DNA of 64,000 nt from positions 3,720,001 to 3,784,000 of the forward strand of contig NZ_JAUSXG010000001.1 of NCBI RefSeq assembly GCF_030815855.1, written 5' to 3'. The notes beneath the pieces were generated by a model, which made no database searches, was not told the DNA's origin, and saw only the letters and a program-made list of their open reading frames with translations. Numbering within the stretch: the first letter of the stretch is position 1; each line of letters opens with the position of its first letter. Source of the stretch: Variovorax paradoxus. Lineage in GTDB: Bacteria > Pseudomonadota > Gammaproteobacteria > Burkholderiales > Burkholderiaceae_C. Both the position numbers and the translations under genes were made by a program. Positions 52,070-62,192 of this stretch are shown here, piece by piece.

Positions 52070-53140
52070 TCAACGTGTGCGTGCGAGGCTTTGAGCGAAT
52101 GCATTGAGCGTCTGCTGCGGCACCTCGCCCACGGCAGTGAGCCACCAGTCGCTCGCCGGCTCGGGCAATCGCCGGCGAATGGCGTTGGTGGCCCCGATGG
52201 TCAGCACGCCATCCCGCGGCGCGCGTTTCTCATCGTAGCGCTCGATGAAGAGCGACACCGAGGCAAGGCCATCGGAGAAGGTCCACTGAACGGTGCGGTC
52301 CTGCGCAGTCTTGTCGTCGCCGCCGGCCGGGCGGCGATAGAAGCTGCGCGGCTTGAAGCCGGCCACGGGGGTCTTGAGAACCCAGCCTTCGTCCTGCGCA
52401 CTGGTGCGCTCGAGCTCCAGCTTTTCGATACGGTAGCCGCCGGTGTTGGTCATCATCTGCGCCAGAGCCTGCGCCTTGACCGGTGCATCGAGCTGCAATT
52501 CGGAAAACGCCGACTGCTCCACCACGCGGGATTCACCGTCCACGGTCTGCAGCTTGATGACGAGGCCGGAACGGCGCTCGCTCCAGATGCGATAGCCGAA
52601 GCGCAACACGTCGTGCGGCACCAGCTGCACCACGTCGGCGTCGAAACCCGCCACGCGGTCTTTGCCGATGGCCCGAACGTCGTAGAAATCGCCGATCGAC
52701 GAATCGGGCTTGTCGGGCAGATTGGGAAAAAGGTCGAGGTTCTCGCGCTTCTCGACCTTCACGACCTTGGCCTCGGGCAGGAAGGTCATCACGTGGTGGT
52801 TGCGCCGGAATGTCGAGCGCGGCGGTCCCGACAGGGCCTCGATGCGCTCGATCTGCAGATCGCCGTCGCGTACATGCCAGATGCGTGCGCTCGACAGATC
52901 GCCGCCCGCCGCCGAAACCACGAACGTGCCGACGTAATTGCGCTGCCGCGCTCCCGTGTGCATGCGCTGCAGCCACTCGACGACACCCATGGCCGGGGGC
53001 GCGTCGCCGGCTTGCGCCGAGGCCGCGCCCTTGGCATTCGACGGACCCGAACGGGTCTGGGCGGTGGCGATCTGCGCAAGACAAAAAGCTGCAAACACCA
53101 GCGCGAACGCGCGTGCGGAGATCGGCATCTGAACGGTCAT
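52070..53140 (-). CDS. rseB: Sigma-E regulatory protein RseB/MucB
   Basis: A 356-residue periplasmic protein that shields the anti-sigma factor from proteolysis and senses lipid or mislocalised envelope products. A signal peptide (ISARAFALVFAAFCLAQIATA) is followed by the MucB N-terminal domain (VEWLQRMHTGARQRNYVGTF, ARIWHVRDGDLQIERIEALS) and the C-terminal domain (VQWTFSDGLASVSLFIERYD). ATG codons at 53140 and 53128 are both possible. Confidence 0.94.
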   Translation of the reverse strand: MTVQMPISARAFALVFAAFCLAQIATAQTRSGPSNAKGAASAQAGDAPPAMGVVEWLQRMHTGARQRNYVGTFVVSAAGGDLSSARIWHVRDGDLQIERIEALSGPPRSTFRRNHHVMTFLPEAKVVKVEKRENLDLFPNLPDKPDSSIGDFYDVRAIGKDRVAGFDADVVQLVPHDVLRFGYRIWSERRSGLVIKLQTVDGESRVVEQSAFSELQLDAPVKAQALAQMMTNTGGYRIEKLELERTSAQDEGWVLKTPVAGFKPRSFYRRPAGGDDKTAQDRTVQWTFSDGLASVSLFIERYDEKRAPRDGVLTIGATNAIRRRLPEPASDWWLTAVGEVPQQTLNAFAQSLARTR

Positions 53141-53163
53141 TGGAGCGACGACGGGGCGCGCAA

Positions 53164-53829
53164 TCAGCGCGTCGGCCCCTCGAAGGTCGCGTTGCGCAGA
53201 AAGCCCGAAGGCATTTGCGAAGCGCCGCCGGCTTGCTGGTGCGCCTCGAGCAACTGGTCGAGCCGCGGGTCGCGCAACATGACTTGCGGGCTGCCGTTGC
53301 CGACCATCACGCGGGTTGGCGTGAGCGTGGTGGCGGCGGGCGAGTGGTTGTTGGCGGCAGCGGCGGCCAGCACCGAATTGGCGGCCGGCTGTTGCTGGGC
53401 CGCGATCTGGGCACCCGACGAGGGAAAGCCAGCTCCGTTGCCGACCAAGGTCCAGCTGATGGCGGCCACGGCCACCAGCGATGCCGCGCCAGCCACCAGC
53501 TTCCAGCGGAATACCGGTTCGTTGGCCGCATCGGCCCTGCGCCGCACCGTGATCACCTTGGTTGCCGTCACCGGTGCCAGGACCGGAGTCGCGACCACAG
53601 GCTCGGCCGCAAGGCGCTGCTGGAACCGGGTCAGGAACGCATCGGTATCGCTGCAAGGCGCATGGGCGCCCGAGCGCAGGATGTCGCCCACCAGGTGATA
53701 GGAACGCCAGGCACCGCGCGCGTCGTCTTCGGCGCAGACGGCGTCGATGGCCCGGGCGAAGTCCTCGCCCTGCAAATGACCGTCCGCCAATGCGGACACC
53801 TGTTCACGAACCGTGATCGTCTGATTCAT
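53164..53829 (-). CDS. rseA: Anti-sigma-E factor RseA/MucA
   Basis: A 221-residue single-pass protein. The N-terminal RseA domain (VREQVSALADGHLQGEDFAR, WRSYHLVGDILR) binds RpoE. One membrane helix (about residues 107-127, LVAGAASLVAVAAISWTLVG) is followed by a Gln/Ala-rich periplasmic part. AGGTGA precedes the ATG. It lies 17 bases after rpoE. Confidence 0.93.
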   Translation of the reverse strand: MNQTITVREQVSALADGHLQGEDFARAIDAVCAEDDARGAWRSYHLVGDILRSGAHAPCSDTDAFLTRFQQRLAAEPVVATPVLAPVTATKVITVRRRADAANEPVFRWKLVAGAASLVAVAAISWTLVGNGAGFPSSGAQIAAQQQPAANSVLAAAAANNHSPAATTLTPTRVMVGNGSPQVMLRDPRLDQLLEAHQQAGGASQMPSGFLRNATFEGPTR

Positions 53830-53846
53830 TTCATTCACCTGCTTAC

Positions 53847-54521
53847 CTACCAACGCTTGCCGGACTGGTTGTCCAGCAGCGGTTTGACCCTGGCCGAAAT
53901 GGCCTCGCGCGCCCGGAAAATACGCGAACGCACCGTGCCGATAGGGCAATCCATGACCTCGGCAATCTCTTCGTAACTCATGCCCTCGATCTCGCGCAGG
54001 GTGACAGCCTGGCGCAACTCGGCAGGCAGCGCTTCCATGGCCGCCTCGACAACGCGGGCGATTTCGTTCGCCGCCAAGATCGATTCGGGGGTTTCGTCGC
54101 TGATTGGTTCGTTTCCAGGGCGGTAAGTTTCATCGTCTTCTTCAGAAGACGGCCGCAAGGCGCTTTCGGAGATGGTCGGGTCGCGCTTCATGTCGACCAG
54201 CGCCTTCTTGGCGGTATTGACCGCGATCCGGTAAAGCCAGGTGTAGAACTGGGCGTCGCCACGGAACTGGTGGAGCGCCCGATAGGCCCGGATGAAGGTT
54301 TCCTGCGCGATGTCTTCGACCAGGTCGACATCGCGCACCATGCGCCCGATCAGGCGCTCGATCCGGCGCTGGTATTTGATGACCAGCAGCTCGAAGGCCT
54401 TCTGGTCACCCGCGACCGTGCGCTGAACCAGCTGAAGGTCGACCTCGCCCGGGCGCGGCGCCTCGGCGGACACCTCGGTCAAGCCGGAGTCCGGTGGCAC
54501 TGGCGGCGGAGAAGTTGTCAT
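53847..54521 (-). CDS. rpoE: RNA polymerase sigma-E factor
   Basis: A 224-residue ECF sigma factor for envelope stress. Region 2 is DLVEDIAQETFIRAYRALHQ and FRGDAQFYTWLYRIAVNTAK; region 4 is LREIEGMSYEEIAEVMDCPI and GTVRSRIFRAREAI. The order rpoE-rseA-rseB-mucD is the standard one. It follows the YgfX-like gene after nine bases, so it is at least partly transcribed with the fab genes; no clear sigma-E autoregulated promoter was seen upstream. Confidence 0.97.
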   Translation of the reverse strand: MTTSPPPVPPDSGLTEVSAEAPRPGEVDLQLVQRTVAGDQKAFELLVIKYQRRIERLIGRMVRDVDLVEDIAQETFIRAYRALHQFRGDAQFYTWLYRIAVNTAKKALVDMKRDPTISESALRPSSEEDDETYRPGNEPISDETPESILAANEIARVVEAAMEALPAELRQAVTLREIEGMSYEEIAEVMDCPIGTVRSRIFRAREAISARVKPLLDNQSGKRW

Positions 54522-54530
54522 CGAGGAGAT

Positions 54531-55013
54531 TCAGGGCGCATCGGCGGGCGCGGTCGCGGGCCAAGGCTCGCCAGCCGGCGAGGCCGACGGGGGGCGCGAA
54601 TATACCGCCCGGCGCAGATCGCGCCAGCGCTCGGGCATGGCGCGCTCCTCGATCCATATCCATCGTCCCGCGCGGCCGGGTTGGGTCAGCCGGACCAGAA
54701 GCAGCGATTGAAGATCGAGCGCAACGGAGGCCCGCGCCGCATGAACGGCGCGGCCCCGGTCGGTCCCCGTCAAGGTCCAGCAGAGCCCGTCGAAGTGCAA
54801 GACGCCAGCGCCGTCGCTTCGCAGCCCGAGCGCTGCCGCGACGCCGGAAAACAGGACACTCAGGACCAGCAGCAACTGGCGCCAGCCGGCACTATCGAAT
54901 AGATAGCACGACAGCCCTGCGCAGCAGGCGCCCAGGGCCCAGGTGGCGATCAGGATTCGGGTTGCGCCGCGCGAGCGCCCCACCGGATAGGTCACCGACG
55001 GCGCGCTGTGCAT
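54531..55013 (-). CDS. YgfX/CptA-like small membrane protein
   Basis: The protein has 160 residues, with two close hydrophobic segments (ILIATWALGACCAGLSCYLF; LLLVLSVLFSGVAAALGL), then a soluble part ending in RWIWIEERAMPERWRDLRRA, a pattern typical of YgfX-like proteins. In enterobacteria ygfX is next to sdhE and affects cell division; here it is between fabF and rpoE, far from sdhE. Such a gene is common in this position in betaproteobacteria. The functional parallel is inference. Confidence 0.65.
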   Translation of the reverse strand: MHSAPSVTYPVGRSRGATRILIATWALGACCAGLSCYLFDSAGWRQLLLVLSVLFSGVAAALGLRSDGAGVLHFDGLCWTLTGTDRGRAVHAARASVALDLQSLLLVRLTQPGRAGRWIWIEERAMPERWRDLRRAVYSRPPSASPAGEPWPATAPADAP

Positions 55014-55026
55014 GAAAGAGCAAGGC

Positions 55027-56271
55027 TCAAGCGCGCTTGAACACCAGCGTGCCGTTGGTGCCGCCGAAGCCGAAGTTGTTCTTGACCGCGACGTCGATCT
55101 TGAGATCGCGCGCCGCATTGGCGCAGTAGTCGAGGTCGCACTCCGGATCCTGGTTGAAGATGTTGATGGTCGGCGGGCTCTTCTGGTGATGCAGTGCAAG
55201 CACCGTGAACACCGACTCGATGCCCCCCGCGCCACCCAGCAAGTGGCCGGTCATCGACTTGGTCGAGTTCACGACCAGCTTCTTCGCGTGATCGCCGAAG
55301 GCGAGCTTGACCGCGTTGGTTTCGTTGAGGTCGCCGATCTGCGTCGAGGTGCCGTGCGCATTCAGGTACTGCACTTCGTCGGCATTGACGCCCGCGTTGG
55401 CCAGCGCCATGGCCATCGAGCGGCGGGGACCGTCGACGTCGGGCGCGGTCATGTGGTACGCGTCGCCCGTCAGGCCGAAGCCCGCCACTTCCGCGTAGAT
55501 CTTGGCGCCGCGCGCCTTGGCATGCTCGTACTCTTCGAGCACCAGCACGCCGGAGCCCTCGCCCAGCACGAAGCCGTCGCGGTCCTTGTCCCACGGGCGC
55601 GAGGCCGTCGCGGGATCGTCGTTGCGCGTACTGAGCGCGCGCGGCGCGGTGAAGCCGCCGATGCCCAGCGGGGAAATGGTCGACTCGGCACCGCCCGCGA
55701 TCATCACGTCGGCATCGCCGTACTCGATCATGCGTGCCGAGGTGCCGATGGCATGCAGGCCGGTGGTGCAGGCGGTCACGACGGCGATGTTCGGGCCCTT
55801 GAAGCCGTACTTGATCGACACGTGGCCCGAGATCATGTTGATGATGGACGCCGGCACGAAGAACGGCGAAATGCGGCGCGGGCCGCGGTTCGCGTATTCG
55901 CCGTGCGTTTCTTCGATCATCGGCAGACCGCCGATGCCGGAGCCGATGTTGCAGCCGATACGCACGGCTTTTTCATAGGACAGCGCTTCGCCGGTCGGCA
56001 GTCCGCTGTCCTGCACAGCCTGCATGGCAGCGGCAAGCCCCAGATGAATGAAGCGGTCCATGTGACGCGCTTCCTTCTCCGAGATGTATTGGGTGATGTC
56101 GAAACCCTTGACCTCACCGGCGAACTTGCAGGCGAAGGCGCTTGCATCGAACGCGGTGATGTTCGCAATACCCGACTTCCCGGCCAGCAGGTTGGCCCAG
56201 GATTCGGTTGCGGTGTTTCCGACAGGAGCGATGCAACCGAGTCCGGTCACGACGACGCGGCGTTTGGTCAT
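55027..56271 (-). CDS. fabF: 3-oxoacyl-[ACP] synthase II
   Basis: A 414-residue elongating ketosynthase. The catalytic cysteine is in VVTACTTGLHAIG, with histidines in LNAHGTSTQIGDLNETNAVK and NSTKSMTGHLLGGAGGIES. It follows acpP, as usual. Confidence 0.98.
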   Translation of the reverse strand: MTKRRVVVTGLGCIAPVGNTATESWANLLAGKSGIANITAFDASAFACKFAGEVKGFDITQYISEKEARHMDRFIHLGLAAAMQAVQDSGLPTGEALSYEKAVRIGCNIGSGIGGLPMIEETHGEYANRGPRRISPFFVPASIINMISGHVSIKYGFKGPNIAVVTACTTGLHAIGTSARMIEYGDADVMIAGGAESTISPLGIGGFTAPRALSTRNDDPATASRPWDKDRDGFVLGEGSGVLVLEEYEHAKARGAKIYAEVAGFGLTGDAYHMTAPDVDGPRRSMAMALANAGVNADEVQYLNAHGTSTQIGDLNETNAVKLAFGDHAKKLVVNSTKSMTGHLLGGAGGIESVFTVLALHHQKSPPTINIFNQDPECDLDYCANAARDLKIDVAVKNNFGFGGTNGTLVFKRA

Positions 56272-56367
56272 GCCGGCAAACCTTTCTGGAAGCGCTGAAC
56301 AACTGCTGGCGGCGCGTACGGGGCTGGAAAAGAGCGCCGCCGGCCGTCGCAGTGACAGCTGGCCCGA

Positions 56368-56709
<342 letters not shown>

Positions 56710-57453
56710 TTACATGTGCATGCCGCCGTTGACGTGCAGCTCCTGCCCCGTCACATAGGAAGCTTGGGGCGAGGCCAGATAGGCTACAGCATGCGCGATG
56801 TCGGCCGGCTTGCCCAGGTGGCCCAGCGGAATCTGCTGCAGCAGCGCCTGTTGCTGCGCCTCGGGCAGGCTGGCCGTCATGTCGGTCTCGATGAAGCCCG
56901 GCGCGACGCAGTTGACTGTGATGTTGCGGCTGCCGAGTTCGCGGGCCAGCGCGCGGGTCATGCCCGCGACACCGGCCTTGGCGGCCGCATAGTTGGCTTG
57001 GCCGGCATTGCCGGAGGCACCCACCACGCTGGTGATGCTGATGATGCGGCCGTAGCGCTGCTTCATCATCGGGCGAATCACGGCACGCGAAAGGCCGAAC
57101 ACGGCCTTGAGGTTGGTGTCGAGCACGGCATCCCAGTCGTCGTCCTTCATGCGCATGGCGAGCGTGTCCCGCGTGATGCCGGCGTTGTTGACCAGCACGT
57201 GGATGGCGCCGTAGGCCTTGACGATCTCATCGATCAAAGCCTCGACGGCAGCGCCGTCGTTCACGTCGAGTGCGCGGCCGCGGCCGTCGAAGGCGCTGAG
57301 CGCCGAAGTGATCTTTGCCGCGCCGTCATCGGTGGTGCCGGTGCCGACCACCTTGACGCCGCGCTGCGCGAGTTCGAGCGCAATTGCCGCGCCGATGCCG
57401 CGCGTTGCGCCGGTGACCAGGGCAACTTGCCCTTCGAATTTGGGAATGCTCAT
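56710..57453 (-). CDS. fabG: 3-oxoacyl-[ACP] reductase
   Basis: A 247-residue short-chain dehydrogenase. The cofactor motif is VTGATRGIGAAIALELAQRG; NNAG is followed by the catalytic Ser in ISITSVVGASGN and Tyr/Lys in QANYAAAKAGVAGM. It reduces beta-ketoacyl-ACP in the elongation cycle. Confidence 0.98.
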   Translation of the reverse strand: MSIPKFEGQVALVTGATRGIGAAIALELAQRGVKVVGTGTTDDGAAKITSALSAFDGRGRALDVNDGAAVEALIDEIVKAYGAIHVLVNNAGITRDTLAMRMKDDDWDAVLDTNLKAVFGLSRAVIRPMMKQRYGRIISITSVVGASGNAGQANYAAAKAGVAGMTRALARELGSRNITVNCVAPGFIETDMTASLPEAQQQALLQQIPLGHLGKPADIAHAVAYLASPQASYVTGQELHVNGGMHM

Positions 57454-57483
57454 AAAAGAAGAAGTGTCCGGGTCTTGCGTCGT

Positions 57484-58437
57484 TCAGGCGGCGAGCAGTT
57501 GTCGGGTGTCCGCGAGCGTTACCGGGTCGTACACCGACGCGGCTTCGAGCTCGGGGGCGATGCGCTTGACCATGCCGGCCAGCACCTTGCCGGGCCCGCA
57601 CTCGATGATGGCGGCTACACCGCGCAGTTTCAAGGCCTGCACGCTTTCGACCCAGCGGACCGGGCCCGCGGCCTGGCGCACCAGGGCTTCGCGGATGCGG
57701 GCCGGATCAGTCTCCACGGCCACATCGATATTGTTGAGTACCGGAATCTGGGGTGCGGCGAGCGTGATGGTGCTGAGCTTCTCGCGCAGCGCTTCGGCGG
57801 CGGGCTTCATCAGGCTCGAATGGAACGGCGCCGACACGGGCAGCAGCAGCGCGCGCTTGGCGCCATTGGCCTTGAGCAGTTCGCACGCCTTGTCGACGGC
57901 CGCCTTGCTCCCCGCGATCACGGTTTGCATCGGGTCGTTGAAATTCACCGCCTCGACGATCTCGGCGCTGCCCGCACCGAAAGACGCGGTGGCTTCCGCG
58001 CAGCCGGCCACGACCTTGGCGGCCTCCATCCCCAGAACGGCCGCCATGGCGCCAACTCCCACGGGCACGGCCTGCTGCATGGCCCGCGCACGAAAGCGCA
58101 CCAGCGGCGCAGCTTGCGCCAGCGTGAGCACGCCAGACGCCACCAGCGCGGAGTACTCGCCGAGCGAATGTCCGGCCACCACGGAAGGGGCTGCGCCGCC
58201 TTCGGCCAGCCAGGCTCGCCAGGCAGCCACGCCAGCCACGAGCATCACCGGCTGCGTGTTGGTGGTGAGCGCCAGTTCTTCCTTGGGGCCATTCTTGATC
58301 AGCCCGGCGATGTCTTCGCCCAGCGCTTCGGAGGCCTCGCGCAGGGTTTCGACCACAGCCGGATGATCGCCCCAGGCGTCGAGCATGCCGACTGCCTGCG
58401 AGCCCTGACCCGGAAAGACAAAAGCGAAGGATTTCAT
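57484..58437 (-). CDS. fabD: Malonyl-CoA:ACP transacylase
   Basis: A 317-residue enzyme loading malonate on ACP. It starts FAFVFPGQGSQAVGML. The catalytic serine is in VVAGHSLGEYSALVASG, and the histidine in LPVSAPFHSSLMKPA. It lies between fabH and fabG. Confidence 0.98.
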   Translation of the reverse strand: MKSFAFVFPGQGSQAVGMLDAWGDHPAVVETLREASEALGEDIAGLIKNGPKEELALTTNTQPVMLVAGVAAWRAWLAEGGAAPSVVAGHSLGEYSALVASGVLTLAQAAPLVRFRARAMQQAVPVGVGAMAAVLGMEAAKVVAGCAEATASFGAGSAEIVEAVNFNDPMQTVIAGSKAAVDKACELLKANGAKRALLLPVSAPFHSSLMKPAAEALREKLSTITLAAPQIPVLNNIDVAVETDPARIREALVRQAAGPVRWVESVQALKLRGVAAIIECGPGKVLAGMVKRIAPELEAASVYDPVTLADTRQLLAA

Positions 58438-58488
58438 TGTTCTAAAACGTCATGTCGCACTGCGGCCCCACACGGGTGGCGCAATACA

Positions 58489-59466
58489 CTACAGATTCAA
58501 TAGCACCGCGCCCCAGGTGAAGCCACCGCCGACGCCTTCGAGCATGACGGTCTCGCCTTTTTTCACCTTGCCGGAACGCACGGCTTCATCGAGCGCCAGC
58601 GGAATCGAGGCGGCCGAGGTATTGCCGTGTTCGTTGACCGTGACGATGAGCTTCTCGCGCGGAAGCTTCAGCTTCTTGGCCGTGCCTTCCATGATGCGGA
58701 TGTTGGCCTGGTGCGGAATGAGCCAGTCGATGTCGGCCTCGGTCTTGCCCGCTTTTGCAAGCGTGGCACGCGCGGCCTCCTCGAGCACGCGAACCGCGAG
58801 CTTGAACACGGCTTGGCCGTCCATGTGCAGCAGGGGCGTGCCCAGCACATTGCCGCCCGATACGTGGCCTGGCACGCAAAGAATGCCGACGTGCTTGCCG
58901 TCCGCATGCAGGTCGCTCGCCAGGATGCCAGGCTCTTCGCTCGCCTCGAGGACCACGGCGCCAGCGCCGTCGCCGAACAGCACGCAGGTGGTGCGGTCAT
59001 TGAAATCGAGGATGCGCGAGAACACTTCGGCGCCGACGACCAGCGCGCAGCGCGCGGTGCCGGTGCGAATCATGGCGTCGGCCACGGTCAGCGCATAGAC
59101 GAAGCCGCTGCAGACGGCCTGTACGTCGAACGCCGGGCAGCCGGCAATGCCGAGCTTGTTCTGAAGAATGGCGGCCGACGATGGAAACACCATGTCCGGC
59201 GTCGACGTGGCGACGATGATCAGGTCGATCTCTTCCGCCTTGCGTCCCGCGGCTTCGAGCGCGTGGCGGGCGGCCTCGAGGGCGAGATCGCTGCTCGTCA
59301 CCTCGGGCGCCGCAAAGTGGCGCGCATGGATGCCGGTGCGCTCGACGATCCATTGATCCGAAGTTTCGATGCCGCGCGTTGCCAATTCCTTGGCAAGGTC
59401 GTCGTTGGTCACCCGGCGCGGAGGCAGATAGCTGCCGGTGCCGGTGATGCGTGAATAAGAGCTCAT
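58489..59466 (-). CDS. fabH: 3-oxoacyl-[ACP] synthase III
   Basis: A 325-residue initiating ketosynthase condensing acetyl-CoA with malonyl-ACP. The Cys is in [20 protein letters not shown], the His in [14 protein letters not shown] and the Asn in [15 protein letters not shown]. The ATG overlaps the plsX stop (TGATG). Confidence 0.98.
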   Translation of the reverse strand: MSSYSRITGTGSYLPPRRVTNDDLAKELATRGIETSDQWIVERTGIHARHFAAPEVTSSDLALEAARHALEAAGRKAEEIDLIIVATSTPDMVFPSSAAILQNKLGIAGCPAFDVQAVCSGFVYALTVADAMIRTGTARCALVVGAEVFSRILDFNDRTTCVLFGDGAGAVVLEASEEPGILASDLHADGKHVGILCVPGHVSGGNVLGTPLLHMDGQAVFKLAVRVLEEAARATLAKAGKTEADIDWLIPHQANIRIMEGTAKKLKLPREKLIVTVNEHGNTSAASIPLALDEAVRSGKVKKGETVMLEGVGGGFTWGAVLLNL

Positions 59467-60563
59467 CAAGCGTGAAGGGCCGTCGCGTCCGCTGGCACCG
59501 CCGACTCTTGCCGCGCGAGCAAAGGCGCGGCGTGGGCGATGCGGGCCCGCACGCGATCGAGCAGGTTGTTGCGAGCGGCATCATAAGCGCGATCCAGCGC
59601 ATGACCGAAAGCCACTTCGTCAGCCGAGCCATGGCTCTTGAAAACCAGCCCGCGCAGGCCCAACAGGGCCGCGCCGTTGTACCGGCGATGATCCAAGCGG
59701 TTTTTAAACGCTTTTAGCACCGGATAGGCAACGATCGCCGCAGCCTTGGTGAAAATGCTCCGGGAAAATTCGACACGAATGAATTCGCCGATCATCGACG
59801 CGACGCCTTCGCTCGCCTTCAGGGCGACGTTTCCGACAAAACCGTCACACACGACGATGTCGGTCGTTCCCTTGAAAATATCGTTGCCTTCCACGTTCCC
59901 GTAGAAGTTCAAATCTTTCGAGTTCGCCGCTGTACGGAGCAGTTGGCTGGCCTTTTTGATTGTTTCGCTGCCTTTGATGGCTTCTTCGCCCACATTGAGC
60001 AAACCGACCGAGGGCGACTCGTTGCCCGTCAGCGCGGAGACCAGTGCCGAACCGAGCACGGCGAACTGCAACAGGTCTTCAGCGTCGCAATCGACGTTCG
60101 CCCCCAGATCGAGCACCGTGGTGGCACCACCCTTGATGTTGGGCAGCTGCGGCGCAATCGCGGGCCGGTCGATGCCGTCGAGCGTCTTGAGCAGGTAGCG
60201 CGCAATGGCCATCAGCGCGCCCGTGTTCCCGGCCGAGATGGCAGCCTGTGCGGCGCCGTCCTTGACCTGCTGAATCGCGACGCGCATGGAAGAGTCCTTC
60301 TTCTTGCGCAGCGCGATCTCGATCGGGTCGTCCATGCCCACCACTTCGCTGGCGGCAACGATGCGGGCTCTCGGATGCTTGGCAAAACCGGCCAGGGCAG
60401 CGGGCGCGCCGACCAGCAGCAGCGACGCTTCCGCATGCCGCTCGAGAAACGCGCGGCAGGCCGCGAGCGTGACGCGCGGCCCATGGTCGCCACCCATGCA
60501 ATCCACGGCAAGCGTGATTGCGGCGGGCGCGGCGGAGGATTCGGAGGAGGAAGACGTAACCAT
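59466..60563 (-). CDS. plsX: Phosphate acyltransferase PlsX
   Basis: A 365-residue enzyme making acyl-phosphate from acyl-ACP for phospholipid synthesis. [20 protein letters not shown] opens the protein; [19 protein letters not shown] and [19 protein letters not shown] are family motifs. It follows rpmF, the conserved order. Confidence 0.97.
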   Translation of the reverse strand: MVTSSSSESSAAPAAITLAVDCMGGDHGPRVTLAACRAFLERHAEASLLLVGAPAALAGFAKHPRARIVAASEVVGMDDPIEIALRKKKDSSMRVAIQQVKDGAAQAAISAGNTGALMAIARYLLKTLDGIDRPAIAPQLPNIKGGATTVLDLGANVDCDAEDLLQFAVLGSALVSALTGNESPSVGLLNVGEEAIKGSETIKKASQLLRTAANSKDLNFYGNVEGNDIFKGTTDIVVCDGFVGNVALKASEGVASMIGEFIRVEFSRSIFTKAAAIVAYPVLKAFKNRLDHRRYNGAALLGLRGLVFKSHGSADEVAFGHALDRAYDAARNNLLDRVRARIAHAAPLLARQESAVPADATALHA

Positions 60564-60571
60564 CAAAACAA

Positions 60572-60606
60572 AGGCCCGACGCTACAGCAAAAGTAGCTTC
60601 GGGCCT
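60572..60606 (-). terminator. Hairpin between rpmF and plsX, possible attenuator
   Basis: AGGCCCGA and GCTAC pair with GTAGC and T-CGGGCCT, one mismatch, around a 7-base loop. On the minus strand it is followed by TTTGTTTTG. It could partly end the rpmF (yceD-rpmF) transcript before plsX. The T-run is interrupted, so read-through is likely. Confidence 0.5.
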
Positions 60607-60624
60607 CGGCCTTGGGATGCGAAA

Positions 60625-60807
60625 TCAGGCTTCGGACTTGCTCTTGAGAACCTGGCGGCCACGGTAGAAACCGTTCGGGCTGATGTGGTGACGCAGGTGC
60701 GTTTCACCGGTGGTCGGTTCCACGGCAATGCCGGGCACGACCAGCGCATTGTGGGAACGGTGCATGCCGCGCTTGGAAGGCGACTTCTTGTTTTGCTGGA
60801 CGGCCAT
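60625..60807 (-). CDS. rpmF: 50S ribosomal protein L32
   Basis: A 60-residue protein with the L32 start [20 protein letters not shown] and the late [15 protein letters not shown]. The four cysteines of zinc-binding L32 forms are replaced, as is usual in proteobacteria. The ATG of MAVQQNKK was chosen. It is placed between yceD and plsX. Confidence 0.97.
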   Translation of the reverse strand: MAVQQNKKSPSKRGMHRSHNALVVPGIAVEPTTGETHLRHHISPNGFYRGRQVLKSKSEA

Positions 60808-60971
60808 GATGGCTCCTGGACTGTTAGGTGAGTGATTGGATGCGCTCTTTTGCGGTGGCAATACAGGAAATTCAACGGCATGTATGGAATGCCCTCGACT
60901 GATTCATCTGTCTTGCTGCTCACGGCGGCGCGCGCGAAGCCCATGATTATAGCCCAGCCTGCGAGAAAGGG

Positions 60972-61529
60972 CTACTTGCCCTCTTCCGGCTTGCGTGAAC
61001 GCAACGCGCCGAGCACCGCAAACGGGTTGGGCTTGGCCTCTTCCGCCGCCTTGAAGTCCTCGTCGCTGGACGAAAGCTGGAGGGGCGTCGGGCAGACTTC
61101 GTGAACCGGCATGACGGGGATTTCCATCAAAAGCTCGTCCTCGATGAGGGCATGGAGATCGAAATCGCGGCTCACGACCAGCAGGTCCTCTTCGGATTCG
61201 TCGTCTTCGGCATCGGCAGTGGCCTCATCGGCCACAAAACGGAACCAGCGGTCCGATGCAACAAGTGTCTCCACCGGTGCCAGGCAGCGCTGGCACACCA
61301 GAGGCACGGTCGTTTCGGTCGTCAGGTGCAGCCAGGGTTCGGCCTTGCCGTCAGCGCCGGCGCGCTGTTCGCCGGTCGCCTCCCAGTGCACCAAGGCGGC
61401 TGGCGCCGGCGCGGCCAGTTCTTGCGCCAACCGGGCGTAATCAGGAACCGGGTCGTCAGCTGAAAGCACCGCGGCTTCAGCGGCAAAGGCGGCCACGTCA
61501 AGCCGCTGGGGAACAAATTCTCTCTTCAT
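60972..61529 (-). CDS. yceD: YceD/DUF177 family protein
   Basis: The protein has 185 residues. The central VPLVCQRCLAPVETLV has the CxxC typical of DUF177, followed by an acidic stretch and VSRDFDLHALIEDELLMEIP. Family members take part in 23S rRNA accumulation and are encoded next to rpmF. It is divergent from maf with 81 bases between. Confidence 0.92.
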   Translation of the reverse strand: MKREFVPQRLDVAAFAAEAAVLSADDPVPDYARLAQELAAPAPAALVHWEATGEQRAGADGKAEPWLHLTTETTVPLVCQRCLAPVETLVASDRWFRFVADEATADAEDDESEEDLLVVSRDFDLHALIEDELLMEIPVMPVHEVCPTPLQLSSSDEDFKAAEEAKPNPFAVLGALRSRKPEEGK

Positions 61530-61610
61530 CCGCACCAGTCTAGCGCGCCGGCCGGGGGAATTGGCGGGGCACGGCCAAAGGCTCTTGCGGGCTCACGCAC
61601 AATCGTCTCC

Positions 61611-62192
61611 ATGCAACGCCCCTTGATCCTCGCTTCGACCTCGCGCTACCGGCGCGAACTGCTAACCCGCCTCCAATTGCCCTTCGATGTGCAGCCTCCG
61701 GAAGTCGACGAAACCGCACTCAGCGGCGAAACCCCGCGCGAATTGGCCGAGCGCCTGGCGCTGGAAAAGGCCCGCGCCGTGGCCGCCCGCTTTCCCGAGG
61801 CCGTGGTCATCGGCTCGGACCAGGTGGCCGACCTCGCCGGCGAAGCGCTCGGCAAGCCCGGCGACCACGCGCGCGCCACGGCCCAGCTGCGCAAGATGCG
61901 CGGCCAGACGCTGATATTCCAGACCGCCGTGGCGGTTGTCTGCCAAGCCACCGGCTTCGTCGAGCGCGACCTGGCGCCGGTGCGGGTCGTGTTTCGCGAA
62001 CTCAGCGACGCGGCCATCGAGCGGTACCTGCAGGCCGAGCAACCCTACGACTGCGCGGGCAGCGCCAAGAGCGAAGGGCTCGGCATCGCGTTGCTGGGCG
62101 CCATCGACAGCGACGACCCCACGGCCCTGGTCGGCCTGCCGCTGATCCGCACCTGCCGCATGCTGCGTTCCGCGGGAGTCGAACTGCTGTGA
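61611..62192 (+). CDS. Maf-family nucleotide pyrophosphatase (YceF type)
   Basis: The protein has 193 residues. LILASTSRYRRELLTRLQLP is the Maf start; VVIGSDQVADLAGEALGKPG and DCAGSAKSEGLGIALL have the pattern of the YceF (7-methyl-GTP) group rather than the dTTP/UTP group. It removes noncanonical nucleotides. The stop overlaps the next start (GTGA). Confidence 0.92.
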   Translation: MQRPLILASTSRYRRELLTRLQLPFDVQPPEVDETALSGETPRELAERLALEKARAVAARFPEAVVIGSDQVADLAGEALGKPGDHARATAQLRKMRGQTLIFQTAVAVVCQATGFVERDLAPVRVVFRELSDAAIERYLQAEQPYDCAGSAKSEGLGIALLGAIDSDDPTALVGLPLIRTCRMLRSAGVELL

